DNA from: Candidatus Heimdallarchaeota archaeon
GTDB lineage: Archaea > Asgardarchaeota > Heimdallarchaeia > Heimdallarchaeales > Heimdallarchaeaceae
Direction of reading: 5' to 3'
Assembly (NCBI GenBank): GCA_023139025.1
Contig: JAGLOH010000031.1
Coordinates: 1-12,748 of the forward strand
DNA: 12,748 bases
Part shown: piece after piece, positions 6,239-12,171 of the stretch
Numbering within the stretch: the stretch's first letter is position 1
Layout of the letters: every line of letters starts with the position of its first letter
Notes under the pieces: model-generated
Databases searched by the model: none
What the model was told of the DNA's origin: nothing
Seen by the model: the letters and a program-made list of their open reading frames with translations, nothing else
Translations under genes and position numbers: made by a program

Positions 6239-7150
6239 CTATTTAGTCGGTAGTATATTGTCTAAAATCATTTCAACAGAGAAGGATTCAAGATCCTCAT
6301 AATTTTGTCCAACACCTAAGAAAATTATCGGTTTTTCGCTTATGTGGGTAACTGAAACTGCAGCTCCACCTTTGACATCGGCATCAATTTTATTTAATAT
6401 AGAAGCATCAATTCCAATTTTTTGGTTGAACAGCTTTGCTTGAGAAATTAGGGCATTACCTGTAAGGGCATCACCCACAAAGAATTTTAGATCTGGTTCT
6501 GAAACTTTACATATCTTTTGCAGTTCAGCCATTAGATTTGAATTAGTTTCTATTCTTCCTGCTGTGTCGATTAAAACAACATCTATCCCTTTTGAAGTCG
6601 CATGATTTATCGCATCATAAGCAACCGCTGCGGCGTCAGAACCGTAGTTTTGAGCAATTACTTTTATATTTAGATTATCTCCATGCTTTTGCAATTGTTG
6701 AATACTTCCAGCTCTAAAGGTGTCTCCTGCTGCAAAAACGCTTGAATATCCATTATCCATTAGATACTTTCCAATTTTTGCAATAGAAAGCGTTTTTCCT
6801 ACACCATTAACCCCAAAAAATGCTATAACTAGAGGGTTTTTTCTTTCTCTTGCAATTTTTACATACTCAATGAGATCTATTGATTTTGATGGAGTCAATA
6901 TTTCTAATAATACTTCTCTTAAGGATGCCAATACAATTGATCTAGTGTTAGAAAATCTTGTATGCTCAATCTCTGACATTTTTTTTGCAAATCTTCTACA
7001 AATTTCATCGGTTGTTTTTACAGCAACTTCGTTTTTGATAAGAACATCCTTCAATTCTTTGTTTACTTTTGCAATTGATTTTACAGAAAAATCAGTAATT
7101 GTAATCTTTTTGAAAGCTTTTGAAACGCTTTTTCGAAGTTGATCAAACAA
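6239..7150 (-). CDS. ftsY: Signal recognition particle receptor FtsY
   Basis: This SRP-family GTPase is the receptor that docks SRP-ribosome complexes at the membrane. From TTG 7150 it has 303 residues. An N helix bundle (about 1-95) precedes the G domain: GVNGVGKT (113-120), DTFRAG (143-148), DTAGR (195-199), the DALTGNA stretch, then NKID (253-256) with the FtsY-type tail DADVKGGAAVSV and GVGQNYEDL. Start choice: a longer in-frame TTG at 7198 lies inside the prefoldin gene. GAGGAG (7164-7169) follows the prefoldin stop and the product then begins MFDQLRKSVSKAF, like other archaeal FtsY; an ATT at 7156 is also possible. Oddity: the G4 box is NKID, where SRP GTPases normally have TKxD. It is the last gene of the operon, and SRP54 is not adjacent. 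There is no membrane helix. Confidence 0.93.
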   Translation of the reverse strand: MFDQLRKSVSKAFKKITITDFSVKSIAKVNKELKDVLIKNEVAVKTTDEICRRFAKKMSEIEHTRFSNTRSIVLASLREVLLEILTPSKSIDLIEYVKIARERKNPLVIAFFGVNGVGKTLSIAKIGKYLMDNGYSSVFAAGDTFRAGSIQQLQKHGDNLNIKVIAQNYGSDAAAVAYDAINHATSKGIDVVLIDTAGRIETNSNLMAELQKICKVSEPDLKFFVGDALTGNALISQAKLFNQKIGIDASILNKIDADVKGGAAVSVTHISEKPIIFLGVGQNYEDLESFSVEMILDNILPTK

Positions 7151-7163
7151 GAGAATCTCACTT

Positions 7164-7169
7164 CTCCTC
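7164..7169 (-). promoter_or_regulatory. Shine-Dalgarno site deciding the ftsY start
   Basis: GAGGAG on the - strand follows the prefoldin TAA stop (7170-7172) directly. It lies 13 bases before TTG 7150 and 7 before ATT 7156. It argues against the start at TTG 7198, which is upstream of it. Confidence 0.5.
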
Positions 7170-7607
7170 TTACATAACAGATTTGACCACTCTATCAACC
7201 TCTCTCAAACGTTCTATTACTTCATTGTAACTAGCTTTTATTTGAGTGAGTTGATTTTCGACATCTGTCTTCTTCTTCTTGATACCTTCAATAGCATCCT
7301 GAAGTGACTTTTCATTATGAACTCCTGCCCCTATTGTAACAATAACGTTCTCACCATTTTCAACGGTTGCATATATGAAATTACCTGCCCCTATAGGAAC
7401 TAGAATCTTGTTATTTTCCTCTGCTTTATCAAGATCTCTCAATGTTTGCTCAGCACTATGAATTTCGTTATAATAACCATTCAAAACTTCTATTTGTTGG
7501 TTATATCTAGTTGCTTGTTGCTCCAATTGTTGAGCAGCCATTAATAGATTATTTAGTTCTTCTTGAGAAACTTGTTTAGGGGAAGAATCTTTTGACAGTC
7601 TTTTCAC
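7170..7607 (-). CDS. pfdA: Prefoldin subunit alpha
   Basis: A 145-residue subunit of the hexameric (alpha2 beta4) holdase that takes unfolded proteins and hands them to the thermosome. A Gln-rich coiled-coil helix (about 14-55) is followed by the beta-hairpin body with ILVPIGAGNFIYA and VIVTIGAGVH (about 68-95). A second coiled-coil helix (100-142) completes the prefoldin alpha fold. The GTG start overlaps the eL20 stop in the four bases GTGA (7604-7607), so translation is probably coupled. The beta subunit gene is not in the window. Placement next to ribosomal proteins and FtsY fits a role on nascent chains. Confidence 0.93.
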   Translation of the reverse strand: MKRLSKDSSPKQVSQEELNNLLMAAQQLEQQATRYNQQIEVLNGYYNEIHSAEQTLRDLDKAEENNKILVPIGAGNFIYATVENGENVIVTIGAGVHNEKSLQDAIEGIKKKKTDVENQLTQIKASYNEVIERLREVDRVVKSVM

Positions 7608-7873
7608 TTCCTTTTTGGAATAGCTAAATCATCTTCAGTAGCAAACGCTTTGATAACTGGATCCTTAATCTCATCAGGATTAGTGATTTCTTTGATATCT
7701 TTAGGATCAATAAAAATCAAATTTCGTTTTACTTTATGTTTGCTTCCAAGAATGTTATAGATTTGTTCCAAAGCATCTTCTTGATTTAATGCTCTAACGT
7801 ATTTACCAAAAGGTATCTTATCTTTTCGTCTCTTATATTCGCCACGGATATGGAATGTTTTAACAGAGCTCAT
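7604..7873 (-). CDS. rpl18a: 50S ribosomal protein eL20 (LX/L18Ae)
   Basis: An 89-residue protein of the archaeal LX family, related to the N-terminal part of eukaryotic eL20 (L18a). It begins VKTFHIRGEYKRR and contains the family's FGKYVRALNQEDALEQIYNILGSKHKVKR stretch (split here: FGKYVRALNQEDA then IYNILGSKHKVKR). The next segment, NLIFIDPKDIKEI, matches the usual C-terminal strand. It is about 10 residues longer than most archaeal LX proteins, with a charged tail. ATG 7873 is backed by AAGGTGA (7881-7887) 7 bases upstream. Its stop overlaps the prefoldin start. It is separated from aIF6 by 70 bp. Confidence 0.92.
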   Translation of the reverse strand: MSSVKTFHIRGEYKRRKDKIPFGKYVRALNQEDALEQIYNILGSKHKVKRNLIFIDPKDIKEITNPDEIKDPVIKAFATEDDLAIPKRK

Positions 7874-7880
7874 CTAGCGT

Positions 7881-7887
7881 TCACCTT
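7881..7887 (-). promoter_or_regulatory. Shine-Dalgarno site of eL20
   Basis: AAGGTGA on the - strand, 7 bases before ATG 7873. It lies in the 70-bp gap between aIF6 and eL20, the largest gap in this operon apart from its leader. I see no convincing internal TATA box there. Confidence 0.6.
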
Positions 7888-7943
7888 AACTTAGTTGTTT
7901 CCCGATTGCAAAAGGGTTTTTCAAGTTTTTGAATCTAAAGTCT

Positions 7944-8618
7944 TTAAGGAGTTAATAAAACTTCAAAGATTCTCATACTTTCTGGTCCTGTACTATCAGT
8001 ACCAATTACTGCTCCTTTGGAATTAGCGATTATACCAACTCTTGGATAAGGAATTCCTCTATTAATTGTGCAAACATCAACTTTAACACGGAGAATGGAC
8101 GCAACTTCCTTGATTTCTTCCTCAGAAAGAAGAGGATGAACAAGTGCTCCTCGATTTGTAGACATTGCAAGACTACCAACTAGTGGAGAACCAAGTAGAT
8201 TCCCTACTGTTATCTCTACGTTTAATTCATCTTGAATCTGTTTTTGAGCATTCTTTTCAAGCATATCACTTACAATTGCTCCTTTATCGTTCATAACGAT
8301 TAGATTTCCAAGAGCAGTATATTTACTGTTTAGTTCCACAAGTTTAGTCTGATCAGAAAGGTTTTCTTCAAGTATTTTATATTCCTTTTCTTTAATGGTT
8401 TGAGGGACAAAAATAGCCTTTGAATTACCTACAATCATGGTTCCAACAAGAACTGAATTTGCAATAGTAGTTTGAATTACATTTACCCCTAACGTATCTG
8501 AAATCACTTTGAGAGAGGATTCTTTAACACTATAAGGAACAATGGAAAAATCTTCGGTAGACAATGCAAAAACACCTAATCCCGAATTACCTAAAATAGT
8601 AGTCTTTGCAATGTCCAA
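7944..8618 (-). CDS. eif6: Translation initiation factor 6 (aIF6)
   Basis: This 224-residue anti-association factor binds the large subunit near uL14 and prevents early joining of the small subunit. The sequence shows repeated pentein units, each with a hydrophobic strand and a GALV/GAIV turn: VGTMIVGNSKAIFVP, LGNLIVMNDKGAIVS, GSLAMSTNRGALVHP, VGIIANSKGAVIGTD. It ends with the family's TGPESMRIFEVL. Length is typical. The start is TTG 8618, supported by GAGGT (8627-8631) 8 bases upstream and by the family N-terminus. It sits 37 bp after eL31, as in many archaea. Confidence 0.95.
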   Translation of the reverse strand: MDIAKTTILGNSGLGVFALSTEDFSIVPYSVKESSLKVISDTLGVNVIQTTIANSVLVGTMIVGNSKAIFVPQTIKEKEYKILEENLSDQTKLVELNSKYTALGNLIVMNDKGAIVSDMLEKNAQKQIQDELNVEITVGNLLGSPLVGSLAMSTNRGALVHPLLSEEEIKEVASILRVKVDVCTINRGIPYPRVGIIANSKGAVIGTDSTGPESMRIFEVLLTP

Positions 8619-8655
8619 AATTATCTACCTCAAAAAATACAAATAAAGGATCAGT

Positions 8656-9096
8656 TTATTCAGCCTGTTCCTCTTCTGGAGTTTCTTCAGGTTCAGAAGT
8701 TTCGACGGGGGCTATATCTACCTCTTCTCCGTCTTCTTCCTCCTCTTCCTCCTCGTCTTCATCTTCTAATTCTCCAGGAATTGCGATACCATCAAGTTGT
8801 GGGCGTGCTGCAGCATCCACTTTTTCATGAATTAGTTCAACTGTAGCTATTTTTTCCTCTTCAATTGTTTCAACTATTGCACGAACTTTAATTTTCCTTG
8901 GTGGTTTTTTAATTCCTCTTTTCCACATGAACTCATTTAATTCCTCATCTATTATAACATCATCAGCTTTTGTGTGCTTGTAGATGTATTCTTTGAGGAG
9001 TCTAATAGCTCTTGGAGTCCTCTTATATGGTGCTGTCTTATTCAATTGAGGATAAAATGGAATTGTGTAAATGTTCTCTATAGATTCTTGAGACAT
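8656..9096 (-). CDS. rpl31e: 50S ribosomal protein eL31 with acidic C-terminal tail
   Basis: Residues 1-99 are a normal eL31, a protein near the polypeptide exit tunnel: the IYTIPFYPQLNKTAP start, KRTPRAIRLLKEYIYKH, the VIIDEELNEFMWKRGIKKPPRK core and a KVRAIVE strand. From about residue 100 a tail without family match follows. Residues 109-146 hold about 24 Asp/Glu of 38, including an unbroken run of 11 acidic residues followed by Asp (111-122). Archaeal eL31 usually ends near residue 90-100. The frame is open and the start has AAGGAG 10 bases upstream, so this looks like a true extension. The tail DNA is TCN-rich low-complexity sequence and could slip in replication or assembly. It lies between eL39 and aIF6 in the operon. 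Confidence 0.94.
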   Translation of the reverse strand: MSQESIENIYTIPFYPQLNKTAPYKRTPRAIRLLKEYIYKHTKADDVIIDEELNEFMWKRGIKKPPRKIKVRAIVETIEEEKIATVELIHEKVDAAARPQLDGIAIPGELEDEDEEEEEEEDGEEVDIAPVETSEPEETPEEEQAE

Positions 9097-9110
9097 GATT
9101 CTTCTTCTCC

Positions 9111-9266
9111 TTATCTTTTAATACGGGTGGATCTCCATCTTCTACGTTTTGGATGGGTTCGAAAGCGTCTGTTAGTTCGTATAACACACCAACTTGGAAC
9201 AGGTTTGTTAGATTTCATTTCTCTTGCATACCTGAGTTTTCTTGGTAGTTGTTTATTTCTTGCCAT
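9111..9266 (-). CDS. rpl39e: 50S ribosomal protein eL39
   Basis: A 51-residue, very basic protein that lines the polypeptide exit tunnel. The translation begins MARNKQLPRKLRYAREMKSN, then has PVPSWCVIRTNRRFRTHPKR and ends RRWRSTRIKR, the complete eL39 pattern. It is short enough to be missed by length cut-offs. Its ATG shares one base (9266) with the TAA stop of the PDCD5-like gene (TAATG), so the two are translationally coupled. Its stop precedes eL31 by 14 bp, and the eL31 Shine-Dalgarno site overlaps it. Confidence 0.95.
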   Translation of the reverse strand: MARNKQLPRKLRYAREMKSNKPVPSWCVIRTNRRFRTHPKRRRWRSTRIKR

Positions 9267-9601
9267 TATAATCGCCTTATATCGATTTTTGATTCTCTTT
9301 TTTGACCTTGAATTTGACGAAGAATTTCTTTTAGTTGATCGTCAGTTAATTTACCATCGATTTCTCCTTGTTGAGCTAATTGTATCAGTCTTACTTCAAC
9401 AGCTTCTGCGAGTTGAGAACGAACAAGTTTAACGTTAGTAAGACGTTGTCTAGCTTCTTCAGTAAGAATTTGACGAAGGATTACTTGTTTTTGAGCTTCA
9501 AGAGTTGCTTGTTGCTCCTCTTGTGCTTGAGCTACTTGTTGCTCTTGTAATTGTGCTCTTTTCCTTTGCCTTATTGCTTCCAATTCGTCTTCATCATACA
9601 T
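9266..9601 (-). CDS. PDCD5/TFAR19-family DNA-binding protein
   Basis: A 111-residue member of the PDCD5 family found in archaea and eukaryotes. It starts with an acidic MYDEDELEAIRQRKR segment, then a long Gln/Glu-rich helix (about 10-45). A compact helix bundle follows with the family's ILTEEARQRLTNVKLVR (split: ILTEEARQRL, NVKLVR), then VEVRLIQLAQQG and KLTDDQLKEILRQI. A basic tail KIDIRRL closes it. Archaeal relatives bind DNA in vitro, but the cellular role is unclear. The conserved place between eS19 and eL39 suggests a link to ribosome or nascent-chain work. ATG 9601 has an AGGGTG-like site upstream. Confidence 0.93.
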   Translation of the reverse strand: MYDEDELEAIRQRKRAQLQEQQVAQAQEEQQATLEAQKQVILRQILTEEARQRLTNVKLVRSQLAEAVEVRLIQLAQQGEIDGKLTDDQLKEILRQIQGQKRESKIDIRRL

Positions 9602-9669
9602 TTTTTCGCACCCTTACTTATTGAACTGTTCAAGGTTTAATTTCCGTAACCGAATTCTTCTCAATAATC

Positions 9670-10134
9670 TTAATATTTTTCTAAAGCGGGGATTTCTCTC
9701 TTTAAATCAGCTGATAATTTATCCACAAAAGAATGACCTTTTGGAGTTAAAACACGACCTACAATTACTCGTCCTTTGCTACCATGACCACTTTTCTTCT
9801 GGATATATTTTGCTTTTTCTAATTGCTGAAGTATCTTTCTAATTATAGCTCCACTACCTCTAGCAAAGTGCTCAGGCTTTACACCTCTTCTATTTCGACC
9901 ACCATAAGCAATTCGTAATCTTGATACACCTATTGGACCATAAAAGTAGATTTTTCTTAACATAGAGGCAGCTCTAATATACCACCAATCATCTTGAACA
10001 GGAGAACTTTCTTTATGAACTCCAGTTTTGGCATATACAGCCCATTCTGGTGGTTTGATTTCTGCTTCCTTTTTCAATTCTTCAGTTATTTTTTTAATAA
10101 GTAAATCAGATGGAACATCATAAGCTGTTGGCAT
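9670..10134 (-). CDS. rps19e: 30S ribosomal protein eS19
   Basis: A 154-residue small-subunit protein. From ATG 10134 it begins MPTAYDVPSDLLI, the usual archaeal eS19 N-terminus; an in-frame GTG at 10143 would add three residues and is less likely. The winged-helix family features are clear: KPPEWAVYAKTGVHKE, DDWWYIRAASMLRKIY, GPIGVSRLRIAYGGRNRRG and GSGAIIRKILQQLEK. The C-terminal part reads GRVLTPKGHSFVDKLS. It is the first gene of the long operon that continues with the PDCD5-like gene, eL39, eL31, aIF6, eL20, prefoldin alpha and FtsY. A 68-bp gap separates it from the PDCD5-like gene. Confidence 0.95.
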   Translation of the reverse strand: MPTAYDVPSDLLIKKITEELKKEAEIKPPEWAVYAKTGVHKESSPVQDDWWYIRAASMLRKIYFYGPIGVSRLRIAYGGRNRRGVKPEHFARGSGAIIRKILQQLEKAKYIQKKSGHGSKGRVIVGRVLTPKGHSFVDKLSADLKREIPALEKY

Positions 10135-10207
10135 AATTTTCACTCGTCTTCTTGATTTTTGAAAGAGAGAACTCTTATGTATTTTTCAGTCTCTGGGGAA
10201 CAAACCA

Positions 10208-10218
10208 CGTTTAAAAAG
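10208..10218 (-). promoter_or_regulatory. TATA box of the eS19-ftsY operon
   Basis: On the - strand this reads CTTTTTAAACG. It would start transcription near 10187, leaving a leader of about 50 bases before eS19. It shares the ten bases TTTTTAAACG with the stt3 promoter. Confidence 0.55.
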
Positions 10219-10248
10219 ATTACTTTGCTAGTTATATGGAAAGAATAA

Positions 10249-10258
10249 AATTATAAAC
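10249..10258 (+). promoter_or_regulatory. Candidate TATA box for the two-helix membrane protein
   Basis: AATTATAAAC lies about 60 bp before ATG 10315 and would give a leader of about 35 bases holding the AAAGGAAG ribosome-binding site (10300-10307). It is back to back with the eS19 operon promoter. Confidence 0.4.
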
Positions 10259-10314
10259 ATAAAAGGGAAATTAGGATAGATTTAAACAAGAAATCTAACA
10301 AAGGAAGTTATTGA

Positions 10315-10560
10315 ATGAGTACAGAAAAATCAGAGAAAACAAGCGATTCGAAGAACTTTTTGGGAACCATAAACAAATTTCTGAAAAAAAGTTACCATCA
10401 ATATCTTGGTTCCTTGGACAATTTGTTTCTTTTTATAGGCATTATTTTAACTGTTTTTAGTCTAATTATGAGTTTTATTTATGGTCACGTGATAGCGGGT
10501 ATAATTCTTGTAGTGTGTGAAGTACTCTTGATAGGGGTCTATATCTTTAAACTTATATGA
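10315..10560 (+). CDS. Small two-helix membrane protein, function unknown
   Basis: I do not recognise a family for this 81-residue protein. The first 36 residues are hydrophilic and rich in Lys and Ser (MSTEKSEKTSDSKN at the start). Two hydrophobic helices follow, about residues 37-56 and 58-79, joined by a tight turn (YGHV), with almost no residues after the second. Both ends would face the same side, probably the cytoplasm given the basic N-terminus (KKSYHQY). AAAGGAAG upstream of ATG 10315 and a TATA-like element support a real gene. It converges on the small GTPase gene with only 11 bp between stops. Any link to that GTPase is speculation. Confidence 0.65.
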   Translation: MSTEKSEKTSDSKNFLGTINKFLKKSYHQYLGSLDNLFLFIGIILTVFSLIMSFIYGHVIAGIILVVCEVLLIGVYIFKLI

Positions 10561-10571
10561 AAAAATTATTC

Positions 10572-11267
10572 TTAATCCGATTTAGAGAATCTTTCAATAA
10601 TATGCTCACTAATAATTTCAAACGATTTGTCTATGTTCAATCCTGTTTTAGCTGAGGTTTCTAGAAGAAAATTTTCTATTGAATGCTCTTTTGTTTTCTT
10701 ATTTAGCTCTTTTACAAACGATTTTATTTCTTCAATTGTTACTTTTTGTTCATCGACAAGATCCATTTTATTTGCAAGTATTATGACGGGAACAACTCCT
10801 CTACCGCTAAATTGGTACAACTCCTCTATCCAACTACCTAAGTTAAGAAATGTTTCTCTTCGAGTTATATCCAACACCGCTAGGGCTCCGAAACATCCTT
10901 TGAAAAACCTTGGTCTAACATTTTTGAACATGGGTTGCCCCGCTAAATCCCAGATTTGATATTTTATCTTATATTCATCTACTTCTCTAGTGGTGGCAGC
11001 AAAATCAGCTCCAAGGGTAGCTAAATGCTCTTTCTGAAAACCCTCACCAAGATATCTTTTCCTTATAGATGTCTTACCAACAGCCGCATCGCCAATTAAA
11101 ACTAACTTGATCATATAAGCACTCGTTGATTTAGGCTGAGGATCTTCATCTGAAAGATATTCATCGTATATACTTTCCTTATGTTTTCTGATATTTTCTT
11201 TAAACATAATGGGGCCCTTATCTGATTTTTCAGCTTTGCTCTTGGGAGATTGCTTCTTATTAGCCAT
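10572..11267 (-). CDS. Ras/Rab-like small GTPase with charged N-terminal extension
   Basis: A 231-residue small GTPase of the Ras superfamily. Residues 1-51 are a hydrophilic, Lys- and Asp/Glu-rich extension. The G domain starts at YMIKLVLIGDAAVGKTS (P loop GDAAVGKT 59-66), with a switch I Thr in TLGADF (T84) and DLAGQ at 107-111, where Q111 matches Ras Gln61. NKMD (166-169) and ETSAK (203-207) complete the set, so GTP binding and hydrolysis should both be possible. WDLAGQPMFKNVRPRFFKG most resembles Rab proteins. There is no C-terminal Cys for prenylation; the protein ends FSKSD. Such GTPases are numerous in Asgard archaea. An inner start at M52 would give a bare G domain. The ATG has no Shine-Dalgarno site, and its TATA box is about 30 bp upstream, which suggests a leaderless mRNA. 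Confidence 0.93.
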   Translation of the reverse strand: MANKKQSPKSKAEKSDKGPIMFKENIRKHKESIYDEYLSDEDPQPKSTSAYMIKLVLIGDAAVGKTSIRKRYLGEGFQKEHLATLGADFAATTREVDEYKIKYQIWDLAGQPMFKNVRPRFFKGCFGALAVLDITRRETFLNLGSWIEELYQFSGRGVVPVIILANKMDLVDEQKVTIEEIKSFVKELNKKTKEHSIENFLLETSAKTGLNIDKSFEIISEHIIERFSKSD

Positions 11268-11293
11268 GTTATCTGGTAATTAATGAATTTTAA

Positions 11294-11304
11294 CTATATA
11301 AAAA
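11294..11304 (-). promoter_or_regulatory. TATA box of the small GTPase gene
   Basis: On the - strand this reads TTTTTATATAG, centred about 31 bp before ATG 11267. Transcription would begin within a few bases of the start codon. With no Shine-Dalgarno site present, a leaderless transcript is likely. Confidence 0.55.
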
Positions 11305-11330
11305 TATGTGGTAGCATTTTCTGGAATGCA

Positions 11331-11340
11331 AGAAAAAAGA
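11331..11340 (-). terminator. T-rich terminator after the metallo-beta-lactamase gene
   Basis: On the - strand this reads TCTTTTTTCT, 16 bases past the stop of the hydrolase gene and just before the GTPase promoter. It would separate the two genes into independent transcripts. Confidence 0.4.
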
Positions 11341-11356
11341 ATAATATGCTCTGATT

Positions 11357-12079
11357 TCAAGTTCCTCTAGACATAATCTGATGAACAATTTGATAGTTTT
11401 TGGCTAATTTCCCGATTTCTTCTGCTTCACTAAGTGTAAGATGAAATGGTGTCCTCTTATCTTTATATGTCCCCTCAATTAGAGCATAATCTACACCTCT
11501 TACATGTTCCTTTAGTTGATCAAAATAACCTGTATCTCCAGTGTAAAGGATTTTTTCTTCATTCTTGCTTATTATATATCCTACAGAGGGAATATTGGGG
11601 AGTTTCTCCCCACCTATTATTGATCCACGATGTTGAACTGCAAAAGCAGAGATGAGCGTATTCTCTAATTCAAATTCCCCTTCTATATTAATAATTTCCA
11701 ACTGATATGGAATTGATTCCCCATAACTATCATAAAACGTTTTTACTAGTCCTTTAAGCTCAACAATATCTGAGGGTGCAACCAAAAGAAGTTTTTTACT
11801 TCTATTTATCATCCTGAAAAAAGCTAAAAGAGAAAATATACCTCCCACATGATCAAAATGACCATGAGTGATTAGTACGGTATCAATGTTTTCGTAATAT
11901 TTGCTAGGTAAAGAAGCCAAATCGCGTAATATTCCATCACCCACATCTATCAATAAATTTGAATCTTTCTCAATGTCATTTACCAGTATTTGAGTTGCTA
12001 AACCTGCTGAAGAGAAGAGAACTTTGACTCGTAGATGGTTACCAATCCAATCCCATGAAACTTCTTTGGAAACTTCCAT
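11357..12079 (-). CDS. RNase Z-like metallo-beta-lactamase fold hydrolase
   Basis: A 240-residue two-metal hydrolase resembling the RNase Z/arylsulfatase branch of the metallo-beta-lactamase superfamily. Counted from ATG 12079, the core begins LRVKVLFSSAGLATQILV. Metal ligands follow: THGHFDH (H72, H74, D76, H77), VQHRG (H150), YTGDTGYF (D182) and a late His at HQIMSRGT (H233). PFHLTLSEAEEIG (H213) matches the FHxT..EA motif of RNase Z. A beta-CASP insert is absent, and I see no clear RNase Z flexible arm. True tRNase Z activity is therefore unproven, and another phosphodiesterase role is possible. The start is uncertain: the frame stays open to a TTG at 12151, adding 24 mostly basic residues, and neither start has a good Shine-Dalgarno site. 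The gene is divergent from the TPR gene. Confidence 0.85.
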   Translation of the reverse strand: MEVSKEVSWDWIGNHLRVKVLFSSAGLATQILVNDIEKDSNLLIDVGDGILRDLASLPSKYYENIDTVLITHGHFDHVGGIFSLLAFFRMINRSKKLLLVAPSDIVELKGLVKTFYDSYGESIPYQLEIINIEGEFELENTLISAFAVQHRGSIIGGEKLPNIPSVGYIISKNEEKILYTGDTGYFDQLKEHVRGVDYALIEGTYKDKRTPFHLTLSEAEEIGKLAKNYQIVHQIMSRGT

Positions 12080-12126
12080 AGATAGAATAGAGGATGGTGG
12101 CAAATATTTCTTTCGTTTCCTTTGCC

Positions 12127-12139
12127 GATATATTTTTAC
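12127..12139 (+). promoter_or_regulatory. Candidate TATA box for the TPR gene
   Basis: GATATATTTTTAC is centred about 30 bp before ATG 12163, which fits a leaderless transcript. The reverse strand reads as an AT-rich TATA-like element too, about 50 bp before the hydrolase ATG at 12079, so it may serve both directions. Confidence 0.4.
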
Positions 12140-12153
12140 TTGAAAATGCAATA

Positions 12154-12171
12154 AGATACCTAATGGTATCT
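12154..12171. repeat. 7-bp perfect inverted repeat between divergent genes
   Basis: AGATACC (12154-12160) and GGTATCT (12165-12171) are exact reverse complements around TAAT. The element lies between the divergent hydrolase and TPR genes, next to the candidate TATA element and over the expected TPR transcript start. That is a good position for a repressor site. Function is inferred from position and symmetry only. Confidence 0.5.

Noticed and set aside
6720..7142. 140-codon open frame on + strand opposite ftsY
   Set aside because: It overlaps the clearly conserved FtsY G domain and has no ribosome-binding site or family resemblance.
7151..7198. Longer FtsY N-terminus starting at TTG 7198
   Set aside because: It would overlap prefoldin alpha by 29 bases and lie upstream of the GAGGAG site; the family N-terminus MFDQLRK fits TTG 7150.
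8606..8830. Open frame on + strand with a run of Ser residues
   Set aside because: It is the mirror image of the Glu/Asp-rich tail of eL31 on the other strand, and its composition is explained by that.
8974..9432. 152-codon open frame on + strand
   Set aside because: It lies opposite eL31, eL39 and the PDCD5-like gene, all well-recognised proteins; it is a shadow frame.
10572..10600. Prenylation motif at the GTPase C-terminus
   Set aside because: The protein ends FSKSD with no Cys near the end.
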